Both the position numbers and the translations under genes were made by a program. Below, piece by piece: positions 1 through 11,544 of a stretch of DNA of 64,000 nucleotides. The stretch spans positions 15,863,823 to 15,927,822 of the forward strand of contig OY365815.1 of NCBI GenBank assembly GCA_959347315.1. The letters are read 5' to 3'. Below the pieces are notes generated by a model. That model was not told the DNA's origin. It saw nothing but the letters and a program-made list of their open reading frames with translations, and made no database searches. This DNA is from Bimastos eiseni. Taxonomy: Eukaryota; Annelida; Clitellata; Crassiclitellata; Lumbricidae. Positions within the stretch are counted from its first letter, which is position 1; the number at the start of each line of letters is the position of its first letter.

Positions 1-853
1 GGTCATCCACAAAGGACGTCCGCAACGAAGGGGAGAGTGGTAGAAGGGGCAATGATCTGTGTGGACGTCCACATGTGACCATGCCAAACTATCGCCAAAA
101 TCACGTGTAATGGTAGTTACGTCATAATCTTAGTAGTTTATAAGCACCTTTAGGTTATACTTCACATTTGAGAGAATGTTATACCCAGTGTTTTTTTTCT
201 GTCAGAACAAGCCGGAACAGCGTTCCGGCACCTTTTTCAAATGATTAAAAATAAAAATAGTAGTTGTGCCCCACATTTTGCGTTCAGTCAAATAATTTTA
301 AACTTTAGCTTTTGTTTTTGCCTTTTTATTTATTTATGACTGGATTGTTATATTCTAACCGTTCTTCTATTACATCGTTGGTCCTAACTTCTAACTACTT
401 AGCCAGTAAACAAACGAACTCTTTTCTTCCTTTGTGATATTACGGACCAACGGTAAATATTTCGCCATTAATATCGTTTCCTGTTATCGGCATTGTAAAT
501 TAATAAATTTATTTTAAAATAAAGTTTAAGAAAATTAATTTATAAAATGAATTAATTTTAATAAAACAAATAGACACAAATTTTAAAATGGAACAAATCA
601 CGAGCTTCTTTTCAGCTGGCTCTCCGGCTAAGAACAAAAATCAGACCCAAACATTTTATGTAGCCTAAGTCTACGATTTCACGTGTTATGGACAATTTTT
701 TTCTAGAAAATAGCACTGGATATACCAAGCTTACATGGAAGTAAGCATTTATTAATTATAATTATTTTATTTAGCTTTTATTCAATCTCATTCTTTGTCA
801 ATGGATAGAGTGAAAAAAGTAGATTTTGTGTGGACGTCCTTTATGGATAACCC
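1..853. mobile_element. DNA transposon-like element with terminal inverted repeats (left edge at window boundary)
   Basis: The first 23 bases (GGTCATCCACAAAGGACGTC and on) recur inverted at 832-852, where the + strand reads GGACGTCCTTTATGGATAACC. The ends therefore form an imperfect inverted repeat around 850 bp. A further internal TGGACGTCC copy lies near 61-70. The interior has no open frame longer than about 26 codons, so it looks non-autonomous. The superfamily is not recognised. A target duplication cannot be checked because the left flank is outside the window. A GGAAC-GTTCC palindrome at 210-226 may mark a second nested repeat. Confidence 0.55.
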
Positions 854-859
854 CTTGTC

Positions 860-2000
860 TTGAGAATAATCAAGGCCTTGTCTTGAGAATAATTGCGTTG
901 TATTCAAGTCCGTCAGCGTGTGTACTTTAATCTTATATCTGATTGCAATTGATCCATGTGTGTTAATCTGTTCGGCATTGTCTTTGGGATTTGATTGCCA
1001 GTTGACCTATGTAGTGTTCAGTTCTGAATGATTGGTTGCCGAGATAGCAATCATGTATTAAACGAGCTAAGATAGCCGTTGTTCATCTCACCAAATAAAT
1101 TTGCGACTGCTGTTCGACTCGCACTCGCTTCAGCGCTTTGAACAAACAACGTATCCGCAACACCTGGTGAATATAATATTACTATGACCTCGGGCTATTG
1201 GCAGAAGCCTTGACACTTGGCAAATGCATTGTTGTTGCTAACAAACGCCACGGCGTATAGCGAATAAGCGATCATCTAGTGTGGCAGAAAAACGGGCATG
1301 TTACATCTAAGGATGGACCATTAGGACGTTTGCCAAAAAGATGTCTGGACTTTCCATCTTAACGGCATCATTTGTGGCATGACACGTCCACCATTCCCAT
1401 TGCGGGCGTGAGCCCTCCAGTGGCCTATAGGTTAGTACTCCGGATGATGCTTGCTAGTTATTTATGCTAATCTGGGATGTGCTTAATATGTATACGGTAT
1501 AATGCATTAAAGAGACTCGAATCCAGACTGCTGTCTGCCTGATGTTGGTGTTTAAGTATATATTATATAGGTTGTACAAAATAGCTGAAGGTCTATAGAG
1601 GGTCCTCACTGGCATGATCCCCTCCTAAAGTCCTCAGGTCTGCTTTTCGTAGTATCCTCCTCCTCCTCCTCTTCCTCCTCCTTTCAGAGGTGCCTCATAC
1701 TATTATAAACCTTTAGTCGTTCAAACTAAATCGATTGTTATTTAGATCGTTTTCGTTTACCTTCGAGATCCCGTGCATTCGACTTCGCTGTATAGTAGAC
1801 GTCTTTGTGGCAACTGGTTTCACGTCCCAGGCTTCCAGGTATTATACTAGATGCTGAAATCCTATAGGTCTAGTTTGTGATCTTGGATCGGAAGCGCTTC
1901 GGGAGGTTCTTTTCAAAAGTCCATCGCGCGTTGCGATTAAAAAAAGCCAAAACAATTTGCGATTACAAATTGCAATCGCGGACTTATATATGTATCTGTG
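860..2000. other. Non-coding stretch, nothing recognised
   Basis: The stretch is AT-rich with frequent stops in all frames. A short pyrimidine run (TCCTCC-type) lies near 1657-1685. The open frame beginning near 1877 runs through a TA dinucleotide repeat and has no recognisable protein motif. I see no exon or RNA gene. Confidence 0.5.
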
Positions 2001-2001
2001 G

Positions 2002-2004
<3 letters not shown>

Positions 2005-2038
<34 letters not shown>
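2005..2038. repeat. (TA)n microsatellite
   Basis: A pure alternating TA run. Similar TA runs occur at about 4942-4975, 14229-14262, 16078-16114, 16339-16372, 19093-19145, 23588-23620, 31253-31280 and 59820-59845. Confidence 0.9.
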
Positions 2039-2044
<6 letters not shown>

Positions 2045-2456
2045 AAAAAGGCTTATGGGGTTTACATGTTGAACCCCATGGTCAGGATCTGTACGGTAAA
2101 CACCAGTCTCTACAAGGCAACGGGACACAGTCTAACCAAACAATTAGCCGCATCTTCCACCGGGGTTGACAACTTGGCTTTGAAGTTCCCTATTGTTCCT
2201 GCGCAGCTTGTTACTTCTTCGCAAGTCTTTAATGCTTCCCTTTTCCTCCGCTTCAACCGTTAAAGGCATTCACCAAAAGAATGTCTGATCTCCAGTGTTT
2301 ATCGACTGCGTTCGGCAATTAATTCTCGAGACATGGGGCTCAATAATTCACAGAGCGTGATACGATGACTTCGGCAGATGTCAACACGTTTGAAGCCGCT
2401 TACAGCTCCACCGTTGGACGCCAACACGTCACTAATGGAAACGCGTATAATAAGGT

Positions 2457-2530
2457 CCTTGCGTCACTGCAGAGTTGAACTCTGGCAGTGCCAATCCAAA
2501 AGCCTGGATAAAGGAGCAGGGCGACGTTAG
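2457..2530. repeat. Dispersed repeat copy, related to 3409-3480
   Basis: The segment AGTGCCAATCCAAAAGCCTG, followed by GATAAAGGAGCAGGGCGACG, recurs with substitutions at about 3437-3475 (AGTGCCAGTCATAAGCCTGG, then ACAAAGGAGGAGGGCGACAC). The two copies lie in the same orientation about 950 bp apart. This is probably a fragment of a LINE 3' region, since the second copy adjoins an L2/CR1-like coding tail. Confidence 0.5.
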
Positions 2531-3061
2531 CTTGTTAGCTCACAGAGTCGTTAAACTGCTGAAATTACGGCGAGGTGGTTGGATGTCGCTAAGCGCAAGG
2601 GAGCTGCATGGCTATAGATTTGTGATCTAGAGAACTGGCTGTTTCTGCTTGTTAAAGAATGGCGATGTCTGACTTCTTGTCGGTTTTCAGACTTGTTATT
2701 GGGCGGGTGATGTTAAGACTGTTTAGTGTGAGAGTTGGGAGGCGGAGGATTAGATGGGTCAGGGCAAAGTCAAAGTCAAAGTGAAAAGTGTTTTATTGTA
2801 ACCAACAAAATAGAATACATCTCACAATATGCACAAACAGACTTAATAATGGCTACAATAAGAGCCCCAGAAGGGATGCAAATCCCGCTAAATAGGGACC
2901 CCATGTAGCAACTATATCAAACTAATAAATGGCAATTTATCTTTATTACAACTTAATTATAAAACGCAACAAGAAATCAAGTGAAAAAATAAACAAAGCT
3001 TAACTAAATGCAGTCATATGCACCATTATATACAATATATTTATTATTGTGTAGGCCTATA

Positions 3062-3217
3062 CAGGGCTTGAAGTGGGTGAGAAGAGATGCCGACATGGTT
3101 ACAAGAACTATTCCCCTCTCCTGCTGTATGGTCTGGAGATATACCGGTATGCTTGCAGTCGGCCAGGAGAGGTGCCGGTATGGCATACCGTTTCATACCG
3201 TCCCACTTCAAGCCCTG
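3062..3217. mobile_element. hAT-like MITE, 156 bp
   Basis: The element starts CAGGGCTTGAAGTGGG and ends CCCACTTCAAGCCCTG, a perfect 16-bp terminal inverted repeat. The CAGGG start is typical of hAT elements. The flanks GGCCTATA (3054-3061) and AGCGTATA (3218-3225) match at 6 of 8 positions, consistent with a decayed 8-bp target duplication. The interior carries further CCGGTATG/CATACCG inverted motifs. There is no coding capacity. Confidence 0.75.
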
Positions 3218-3383
3218 AGCGTATAGTAGTAATTAGGAATTAATTGGGATTTACTTAATTAAAGTATGAGTTCTTGAAGAGTGGGACTCCCGTGGGGTGA
3301 TAGATAGAGGAGCTTGAGGCGGATGATGATGGATGATCAGCGAACGATAGCGATAGAAGCATATTCCAGGTCGAGCTATATAA

Positions 3384-3760
3384 TAGCGTCTATGTATACC
3401 CTGCTGGAATAACTCTGCCACTGTTTGGTCTTTGACAGTGCCAGTCATAAGCCTGGACAAAGGAGGAGGGCGACACCAACTCATCTTTGATATGGAACGG
3501 TGTCGTTAAAAAAATCTATATAGCGTCTATATATACGCTGCTGGAATAGCCTCCCGCCTGAGGTGCGTTCTGCGGCACCGATAGAGATCTTCAGGGCACG
3601 ACTGAAATCTCACCTGTTTATGAAGACTGTTTTTATCAGTTATCCCTGGTTAACTGATGGAGTTGTTGTTATTCTTGTTAGTTTGCTGATTGCCCGTCGT
3701 TGTAAAGCGCCATTGTAGCGGCATGGCTGCGTTACGGTGCTCTAGAAATTGTCCGTTTAA
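3384..3760 (+). mobile_element. L2/CR1-like LINE 3' fragment with partial duplication
   Basis: From 3542 the + strand reads WNSLPPEVRSAAPIEIFRAR followed by LKSHLF, the conserved C-terminal tail of L2/CR1-type reverse transcriptase ORFs. The same peptide, almost unchanged, is encoded at 51300-51425 on the other strand. A non-coding tail containing GTTGTAAAGCGCC follows near 3698, as in L2-type 3' regions. The stretch TATAGCGTCTATRTATAC plus CTGCTGGAATA occurs twice, near 3384-3416 and 3518-3549, so the fragment is partly duplicated in tandem. No domains upstream of this tail remain. Confidence 0.7.
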
Positions 3761-3769
3761 TAATGATGA

Positions 3770-5300
3770 CCTAAGTCTGCGACTGTGTTTTCAGTTGAAT
3801 CGACCATCTACCGCAAGTCATTTAGATTCCATGAGTTTACGACAGATGTTTGATAATTGCTGTTCTTCGCAGTTTCCTGTTTAATATTCTATATTTCTGT
3901 CTTGCTTTTTCCGTGCTTTGGTGTTTTCATTTACTCTTTTAATACCTCCATCAATTTTCATTTACAGTTTAATTAATGTCATCAATTAATCACCAATGCA
4001 TATCGCCCTTGCAATTGCTTGTTACATGTTAACATTTCTAACAGGCGATTGCTATCATTCGCTCCTTCGTCAACATAGATATCTAGCTATAGGCCCAGAC
4101 CTACACCGCTGAAGTAGTTATAGACCTACATATTCGAATTAATTACTAACTAGTGATTGGAAACTGTCCCCTTTTCCTCTTTAGAGCTTGCACCCTGAGC
4201 AAAACTGGAAAAACTAAGTTGTAGCTAAGAACACGTTATAACGATGGACCGCTTTTATAACACTCCTGTCGTTAAAGTGTAAGCCAAGATAATAATGTCA
4301 AGTGATTAGCCGATCAAAAACAAGCCAAGACAAGAGCAAGCAAACACAAGAGTAGGCCCTATCGGTGCCTTGCGTTCAAAATGAAAAGTCGATCAGATTC
4401 GTCAAAAAACACGTGTATCCACCTGCTCATTGCAAAGAATAGATTCCTGGTCGAAGAATAGACCGACAAGGCCTGCATGCCGAAAATCGTATGACCAGAG
4501 TCTCCGCGCCGCGGAAAGAATGGAACAAGAGACGCCTCCATATTTTGCCACTTTGTTGATTTCTGATTTCATATTGTTGACTCGAATGATCGCGGTCGTA
4601 TTGACACGAAGAACACCGAACGCCAATCGTAGGTCAATAGACCCAACGCTCTCAGGGACCGTCTCGTGGGTCCGAGCAGCACACCCACCCTCCGTTTGTT
4701 GTCACGCAGGACACGGCTGCCCAACTTGACGAACGGATAATCTCTTTGACGGTGCCCGACAATACGTTTGGGAAGACTTGGCAGTAAGGCCTTTGTCGAA
4801 GGGTACACAGTCGGACAAAAGCATCCCTAGCGGGCTACCCACAGCGAAAGACCTTGGGGTGTCAATGGCACTTCAGGGCGGCGGTCGTAGCGTGTGTGCC
4901 AACTTGGCTAATGGTCGTTCCCGGTGTGAGGTATTACCTATCGTATATATATATAATATATATATATATATATACAGCCATGTGTAATAGTGAAGACGCG
5001 AATGCGGCGTGAAAAGACCTGAACCGTCTTGTTCAAACAGGCGAACGTTGAATCGAACACAGCAGCGTTCGACCCATAATGGGTGTATCATTTGAATCGG
5101 AAGAAGGTCGCACGATCTTATCACGAGGAGGAGGATGACGATGACGACTACAGTGGACAATTGGCTTAATTTAAGCCCAGCACCGAACGACGATGCAGTG
5201 ATTGCCTCAAACGATCGACAAAGAATCATCGAACAACGACAACGTGTGAATCAGAACACCAGTTGATTTCTACCCTCCCCTTCGTCCATCTCCTCCCCTA
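3770..5300. other. Non-coding stretch, nothing recognised
   Basis: Short overlapping open frames at 4359-5229 on both strands have no recognised motif and no paired splice signals I would trust. A TA repeat lies at about 4942-4975. This looks like ordinary intergenic sequence. Confidence 0.45.
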
Positions 5301-5304
5301 AATG

Positions 5305-5430
5305 TGAGTGAGTGAGTGAGCGAGCGAGTCAGTCAGTCAGTCAGTCAGTCAGTTAGCCAGTCAGTCAGTCAGTCAGTCAGTCAGTCAGTCAGTCAGCCCG
5401 TCCGTCTGTCAGTCTGTCTGTCTATCCGAA
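5305..5430. repeat. Tetranucleotide array (GAGT)n then (CAGT)n
   Basis: GTGAGTGAGTGAG passes into GTCAGTCAGTCAG and ends in GTCTGTCTGTC. This is a compound microsatellite with three related 4-bp units. Confidence 0.9.
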
Positions 5431-5487
5431 TTTCTGCCTGTCTCTATGCCGGTTTTTTCATGTAAATAAAAAAGTAGGATGGTTGGT

Positions 5488-5602
5488 TCATCATCATCAG
5501 CATCACCATCATCAGCATCATCATCAGCAGTAGCAGCAGCACCAGCACCACCACCACCACTACCACCACCACCACCACCACCATCATCATCATCATTCGT
5601 TG
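5488..5602. repeat. Trinucleotide repeat region (CAT/CAG/CAC)n
   Basis: An impure CAT, CAG and CAC run gives Ser/Ala/Pro-rich frames on the + strand and Asp/Gly-rich frames on the - strand. These frames are by-products of the repeat, not genes. Confidence 0.85.
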
Positions 5603-5699
5603 GACTCGTAGCGCTTTGGGTATCCAATGCAACTTCAACACATCTTCTCCAAGTATTCCGGTCTTGCACCTTCCTTGTCCACAAATAAATTGATGGTTA

Positions 5700-8600
5700 G
5701 TTATATTGTGCAAAATGAGACTAATTAATTAATCCGATCTTGTCCTAATGTATGCACTCCCAAAGATGCACCATGATCTAATCCAGTCTCTTACATTCTG
5801 GTCTATTTAAAACATGAACTACTATCTTAATGTCAATGTTTATTTTTAGTTTCCTTGACTTTTAATTGCAAAAAGTTAGCAGCCTTGATGACTGTGTTAC
5901 TTATGCCTGTGCTACCTCGTAGGCCTCTCTAGATATTAAATACATTACACTCGCTGATTCGATGCGAATTCGAACCCCTTTGACCCCGATTCGATTTGAA
6001 ATGAGATTCGACTGAAAAAGTTGTGACTCGCAGCCTCGCAGGTCTCCATGGAGTCTGTGCTAGAATCTATTGGTCAAATTTACTCGATTATATGGGTTAA
6101 TAGGGCCTATTGTCATCTGAGCTCATTCACTGCTCATTTCTATTAATATCGATTCCAGTCTAATCGATTCTATTCCAGTCAAATCTTATCAATAATAACG
6201 AGTAGCCTAAATCTAATCCCACGTGGCCTCTTTGCATAGAAAACTGAATTTTCTCCTCCGCTGGTTCCAATTACCCCATGGCATGAATTTTGCTATTACA
6301 ATGAAGTTGCTGTTGAGTCTGTTGACCTTGCCTCCTGCCCTCGATTACAACACGCACCCTACCGACGTGCACTCAACTATTATACTCTGCCGAGCTATAC
6401 ACGCACAGACAACTGACTGGGCATCGAACCCATAGCGTTCAGAACATCCGATCTGCTTAAATCCGCACGGACATTCCATGGAAATGAGAGGTTATCTGCC
6501 GTCGGAATCTTTCATGTGAGACGAATCAGTAATGCGTGACGGACCGTCTAACAGACAGACCGACAGATTCAAACGACTCATCTTCTGCTGTAGCCCAGCA
6601 TCTGCTTTCTAAATTACTGTTCCGACCGTCTTACACACGCGATTACGACGAAGGCCAATCTGACCCCCTCTGCTGGCAGAACGGACCGTGGTGAGTTACG
6701 AACAGAGGGCGTCCCTGCCTGTAATAACACCCCCACAAACCGCCCGAACCTACGCAGAACCCGTCGATCGTATTAATGGGACGAGCCTAGCAATTTATTG
6801 TTCTCTGTCCTAAAGAGAATGCTCTGACGCATCCCGTCAACGCCCAATGTTCTCAAACAGCAGATTTTAGAGTCTTATAAGTATTAATGTCTTCGGAAGA
6901 GTATAGACATTACAGTCTGTAGAGTATCAATTCAAACAGCAGATCATGTCAATGCAGGAAATTAGGGCGTAATGCTTTCAAAAACAGCAGAGCAGAAAGA
7001 TCAACCAAGATAAGCAGATAGTAAGCGCTATCTTCATTTATCGATTAAATTATTGTTTTCAGTTGATTATAATGAAATTGATTTGGGTGCAAATGATTTA
7101 ACTCGTTTCTTTTCGATCATAGGCCTACGTTATAGGCTAACCTACATCCAAGGCCTTTCCCGTGCATAATATAGCCCGAGCCATGTCATGCTTCGGTTTC
7201 GATAGACTCTCGCAAGCAAGCAGTTAGGATTCTGTCAAAAGGCATTCTTTCCAATCGACCGTATGCAATCGGAATTTTCTTTTGAAAGCATAATCGTGAG
7301 AACAGTTCTACTGATATCATGTCTTACTGCTTAGTAAGGGATCCTATCCAGTACACGTAGTTCGTGTCCATAGCAACAATGGGCCCAATTCGTTGCAACT
7401 CTGGGGTAGGCCCATATATTATATGATAACCCCATTAAAAAACAACGATTGCTTCGAGACAAATTACCATAGGTTACATGATATCGTCTCGTGAATGATG
7501 ACAATTAGACTTACAAGGGAAGGAGTCCGTGCGAGTTTAAGTTTTTATAGGCCAGCGCCGCGGGATCCAGGGTGGGGAGTTATGGGGAATTTATTGTCTC
7601 TCTAAATTACAGGTGTCCCGCGCCAGAAAAAAGCTGGCGCTATCGACGTCTGGTTTGAGTAATTACCGTTTCGGTCAAGATGGCGGCGCGTAGACCAACA
7701 CCTGCGCCAAACATTTCCGACCTATCGTGGCCATAAGGACAGTAGCAAAACGGACATACATTGGAGATAGGGGAGTGGAATGAAGGGTGAGCTGGCCGTG
7801 GGTCGATGATTGCGACTAATTCAGGTTCACGACCGGATCGCTTCAAATGGCAGGTTCGACATAACGAGTTGGTGAAATATGGTCGCAACTAAGACCGTGT
7901 GACACACGAAAGTGACCGGTCGTTGGATAATGATACGGTTCGCACAATATTTGAGATGCGTTCGGACACATGAAGTGTCACGCTGCTGCTGTCTCAGTCT
8001 TTTCAACGGTCAGCGTTTTGTTTGGGGATAAAACGTACCATGAATGGCTGGTACTCCAAGGATAGTCGTAATTAAAGTCTGGAGACCTTTCGACCTCTCC
8101 GAGAGTTGGTTGATTGATCTTGAAGGAAAGAGACGACGTTTAAGGTTCGAATGGACGCTGCCAGCTGTTAAGCTTATATTGATGGTCTATATAGATTAAA
8201 ACGGCATACAAAGTTGACCATTGACAAATAGGCCTCCAATTACTGTGGTCTATTATACGTAGGTCTACGTTTTCTCTGTTTAATTCTTTAATCGATTCAT
8301 AAATCGGATTTGATTCTGATTGTGCGTCCTACATCATCGGTTAAAAACGTTACCAACGAGCGTGTACTAAAAGTGACAGGGAAGCCAATGCAGCTCGTTG
8401 TTAAAATCTTAGCCTAAGCCACCAAGGTTATAAATTCGTACTTTTTAGGATTTAACAGCTTTTGAGAAAGTAGTAATGGCTGATGGCCCGTGATGGCATG
8501 TACTGATGGGGATCGCCCGTAACGGTTATTTACAATAAGTTTTAAAATCGAGCAAAAGCTTTAAGCTTCCAGCGCTTAGAGGCCACTAAAGCTATTGGTC

Positions 8601-8700
8601 TAAATATTTCAATACACATGACAAATAGGGCTATTTAATGTGGCGGCGAAAGATTTACTCGCGGACAAAGAAGCAACAGAAGTCGAGGGGAAGTCTTTTA
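5700..8700. other. Non-coding stretch; GATTCG-rich fragment and an isolated AAGATGGCGGC motif
   Basis: No exon is recognisable. A GATTCG-rich stretch with CAGGTCTC at about 5955-6050 resembles one at 10235-10320, probably two fragments of one dispersed repeat. A GC-rich stretch at 7550-7700 contains AAGATGGCGGC (7678-7688), which matches the YY1 site found in many animal promoters. No open frame worth calling lies beside it. Confidence 0.4.
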
Positions 8701-8710
8701 GATTGATTAC

Positions 8711-9171
8711 TAGGGCTGGACCGAATATTCGTTTCGGAGCCGAATGGTGGGTGAAATAACTTCGGTATTCGGCTGAATAGTAGCGGTCGAACCGAATGCG
8801 AATAGTTGTCACGTGACGTCTGTTTCTGCACAAGCGGTGACTGCTATATCGAGTGCGCTGAAGTAACTCTTTACTGCCTGGATCACGGTATCGCAGTGTA
8901 GTCCGTATCATTTATGCGTTTAGTTAACTTAGTTCCATTCCTAGTTTACATAGACTGGCAGAAGAAGACAAAAATTATATGTAGTTAACAGTTTACTTTT
9001 AGTTTATGTATCAAATTTACTGAACTGAAACTTTTGCTTACATTTGAATTTTTTTATATTTGTCAGTAGACCCTCTTTGTGCACTATTCGTAATCGTATT
9101 TGGCCGAATAGTTGGTGCAATTATTCGTAAACGGCCGAATAGTGAAAATCACCTATTCGGTACAGTATATA
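8711..9171. mobile_element. hAT-like non-autonomous element, 461 bp
   Basis: The left end is TAGGGCTGGACCGAATATTC. The right end, reverse-complemented, is TATACTGTACCGAATAGGTG, so the termini share CTG-ACCGAATA. The flanks TTGATTAC (8703-8710) and CTGATTAC (9172-9179) match at 7 of 8 positions, as expected for a hAT target duplication. The interior repeats CGAATA/TATTCG motifs many times. No transposase frame is present. Confidence 0.7.
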
Positions 9172-9419
9172 CTGATTACATTCCTATGAGCTATTTCAAA
9201 AAACATAGCACATGTGGTTAATTAGCAGCATGTAGGCTACTTATAGCCTAACAGCTCTTATAATTTATAAATGATTGATCTAAATGGGGCGACCCTAGTA
9301 TAGCGGAACCGTATATGCTTCTTTTGGTGTTCCGTTTGATGCCAATATAAGACTACGTTCAGTCATAACTATAGATATAATATTTTGTGCATGAGTTGAT
9401 ATGGCGATCAATGCAATAT

Positions 9420-9538
9420 GACTGACTGACTGACTGACTGACTGACTGACTGACTGACTGACTGACTGACTGACTGACTGACTGACTGACTGACTGACTG
9501 ACTGACTGACTGACTGACTGACTGACTGACTGACTGAT
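9420..9538. repeat. (GACT)n microsatellite, about 119 bp
   Basis: An almost perfect run of about 29 units of ACTG. The Ser-Val-Ser-Gln frame on the - strand is produced by this repeat. Confidence 0.95.
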
Positions 9539-9544
9539 TGATTG

Positions 9545-11400
9545 GTTTTCTCTCTTATTGTGTTTTAAATTCATTTATTACGGAAACGTTCAATGAACAG
9601 TCATTGCAAGTATCACATAATCCTAGCTACTAGTAGAAGCTTTAGAGTATACATATAACGATATTTCATTTGTCTGTCATAACAACGCAGTCGTCAAATG
9701 TAAATTTCTGAAGCGGTATAGGCTACTTTGATATCCGCCATCAGCCGACGTACATCCTGATTTGCAGGGCAGCTCTACCGCCTTCCCAGATTCACGTATA
9801 CCTCTGTGCCTCTAAAATATAGGTTCTACATACAATGACTCTGCAATGTCTGCAGACACATGCACCGTTGAATTCAATGCGATGTATCCCAACTTCCGGA
9901 CTCTATGAACAATTTAATATGATATGTATATATATGTAGTCTATATATATGATATTTATGATATTTTGAAATAATATTATAAAGTAGGCATACCTATTAG
10001 ATTTTGCACCTATATTACATGGTTAGCTTATATGTATAGCCTATATAATAGTCACGAAGTCTAATATTATACGCAATCGGATTAGTTAGGTGGTATATGA
10101 CTAAGAACAACAAGTAGGCCTATATAGCCTACTGCATGGTATAAACGATATAAAAAGGTAAATATGGAAGACCTATAAATCTTACCATTTAGGTCAACAG
10201 TTAAAACAGATGACTAACAAAAATGTCAAAGGGTTTCGAATCATGGCGTCAGTTTTGAATCGAATCCATTTGTAACGTTCGATTCGTTTTCGAATATAAC
10301 AGTGAAACTCTCAGGTCTCTATAGCGTATACACGGAACTTTGCTCAATTGTAGGGTAACCGTACACGTATGCTCCGGACTGTTTCCTTGTATATACCTGA
10401 ACGCCGTTTACTTACTAACTAAATGATTGCTCTTTAATTACTTTGACATGATTGCATAGTCACCACATAGGCCTATAGTGAAGTAAAAAGGCGCTGTGGT
10501 AAGTGCATAGAAACATGCATGCACTACTTAGGCCTGTGTCATCGAATATAGCCGTTGCTTATAGCGTATGTTATTTTACCATATACCTCATGATGTGAAT
10601 GTGTACCACGTTATATCCCACTTTGCCAAATCATACATATTGAATTCCAATTTATAATTGACTTTTCCCCGTCTACCAACTTCGCCACTGACATGATCGC
10701 CGTAGCAGATCAAAGGACAAGTTCACAGGCACCATAGAAAGTTGGAAGACATCCGTTAAAAAATCAGGTAGACGCCCCGTGGGAGCGCATCTTCAACGGC
10801 GCGTGTCCAGGTGGGCTGTACTACACAGTCACCCGTCAACCACAGATAACGACGGCACCTGAGACCAGTCAAGCGTGTCCAGACCTCGTCCCACCCCACT
10901 TCTCATTGGTCGCTGGCACCCCGTCAAACACGCGTGACGGACTTGTCAGCGAAGTCAAACCTCAGCCAAAGAACCAGTAGAAACAGCGACTGACTTAACA
11001 TGATTTGACACCGTTCGAGGTTAAAGAAGCGACGAACGCCTTGGGGGACACCCGTGCACGGATCCGACTTCATCAGGGTGTCGATGACGAACTAATTGAC
11101 AGCTTAAATCTTAGAAATCAGCCGACGAAGATATTCCTCACAAAAATCTCAACATAGCGGGATTTAAACTTCAGAAACTTCTGCGATAAGAGCGAAGACG
11201 TAGATGAACGTCAGAAGAATGGACAAATCAGAATCAGTTCCGACTTCAAGTATGTATCGACGTCTTTGTGATTGCTCAGACGAAGTCAGTTACCTCGACT
11301 TATTACGTATTTATTATAGGCCTACCTAACCTAAGATTTCAACAACTACACAGGTGACCTTGTCAAACTTATACCTACACCATCCACTTTTGCCGTCTGC
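9545..11400. other. Non-coding stretch with a CpG-richer segment at about 10680-11230
   Basis: 9545-10680 is AT-rich with many TATA-like runs and TAGGCCTA copies. 10680-11230 is visibly richer in CpG and contains CATTGGTCG (an inverted CCAAT box) near 10902. It could be regulatory, but I see no exon, TATA box in context or open frame. Confidence 0.35.
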
Positions 11401-11414
11401 GTGTCTGCATGCTT

Positions 11415-11540
11415 GACCCTCTGGATTTTAACCCTCTGCCTATCGATTCTGTTTTGGTTAAGCGTCTGGGAATAAGCTGGTTCCCACGACTTCGCTTTTG
11501 TGGGCGCTGTATAAATGTTGAGATTACGATTACTTTTTAT
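11415..11540 (+). repeat. L2-like LINE/SINE 3' tail fragment
   Basis: GGGCGCTGTATAAATGTTGA, then GATTACGATTA, resembles the 3' tails of L2-type LINEs (AAGCGCTATATAAAT-type). The pattern GGAATAAGCTGG ... GAGATTACGATT recurs at about 15231-15297, so the two copies belong to one family. Confidence 0.5.
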
Positions 11541-11544
11541 TGGC

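Noticed and set aside
6385..6432. Box-A-like and box-B-like complements (tRNA/SINE promoter) on the - strand
   Set aside because: On the - strand the B-like box precedes the A-like box, the wrong order for a tRNA or SINE.
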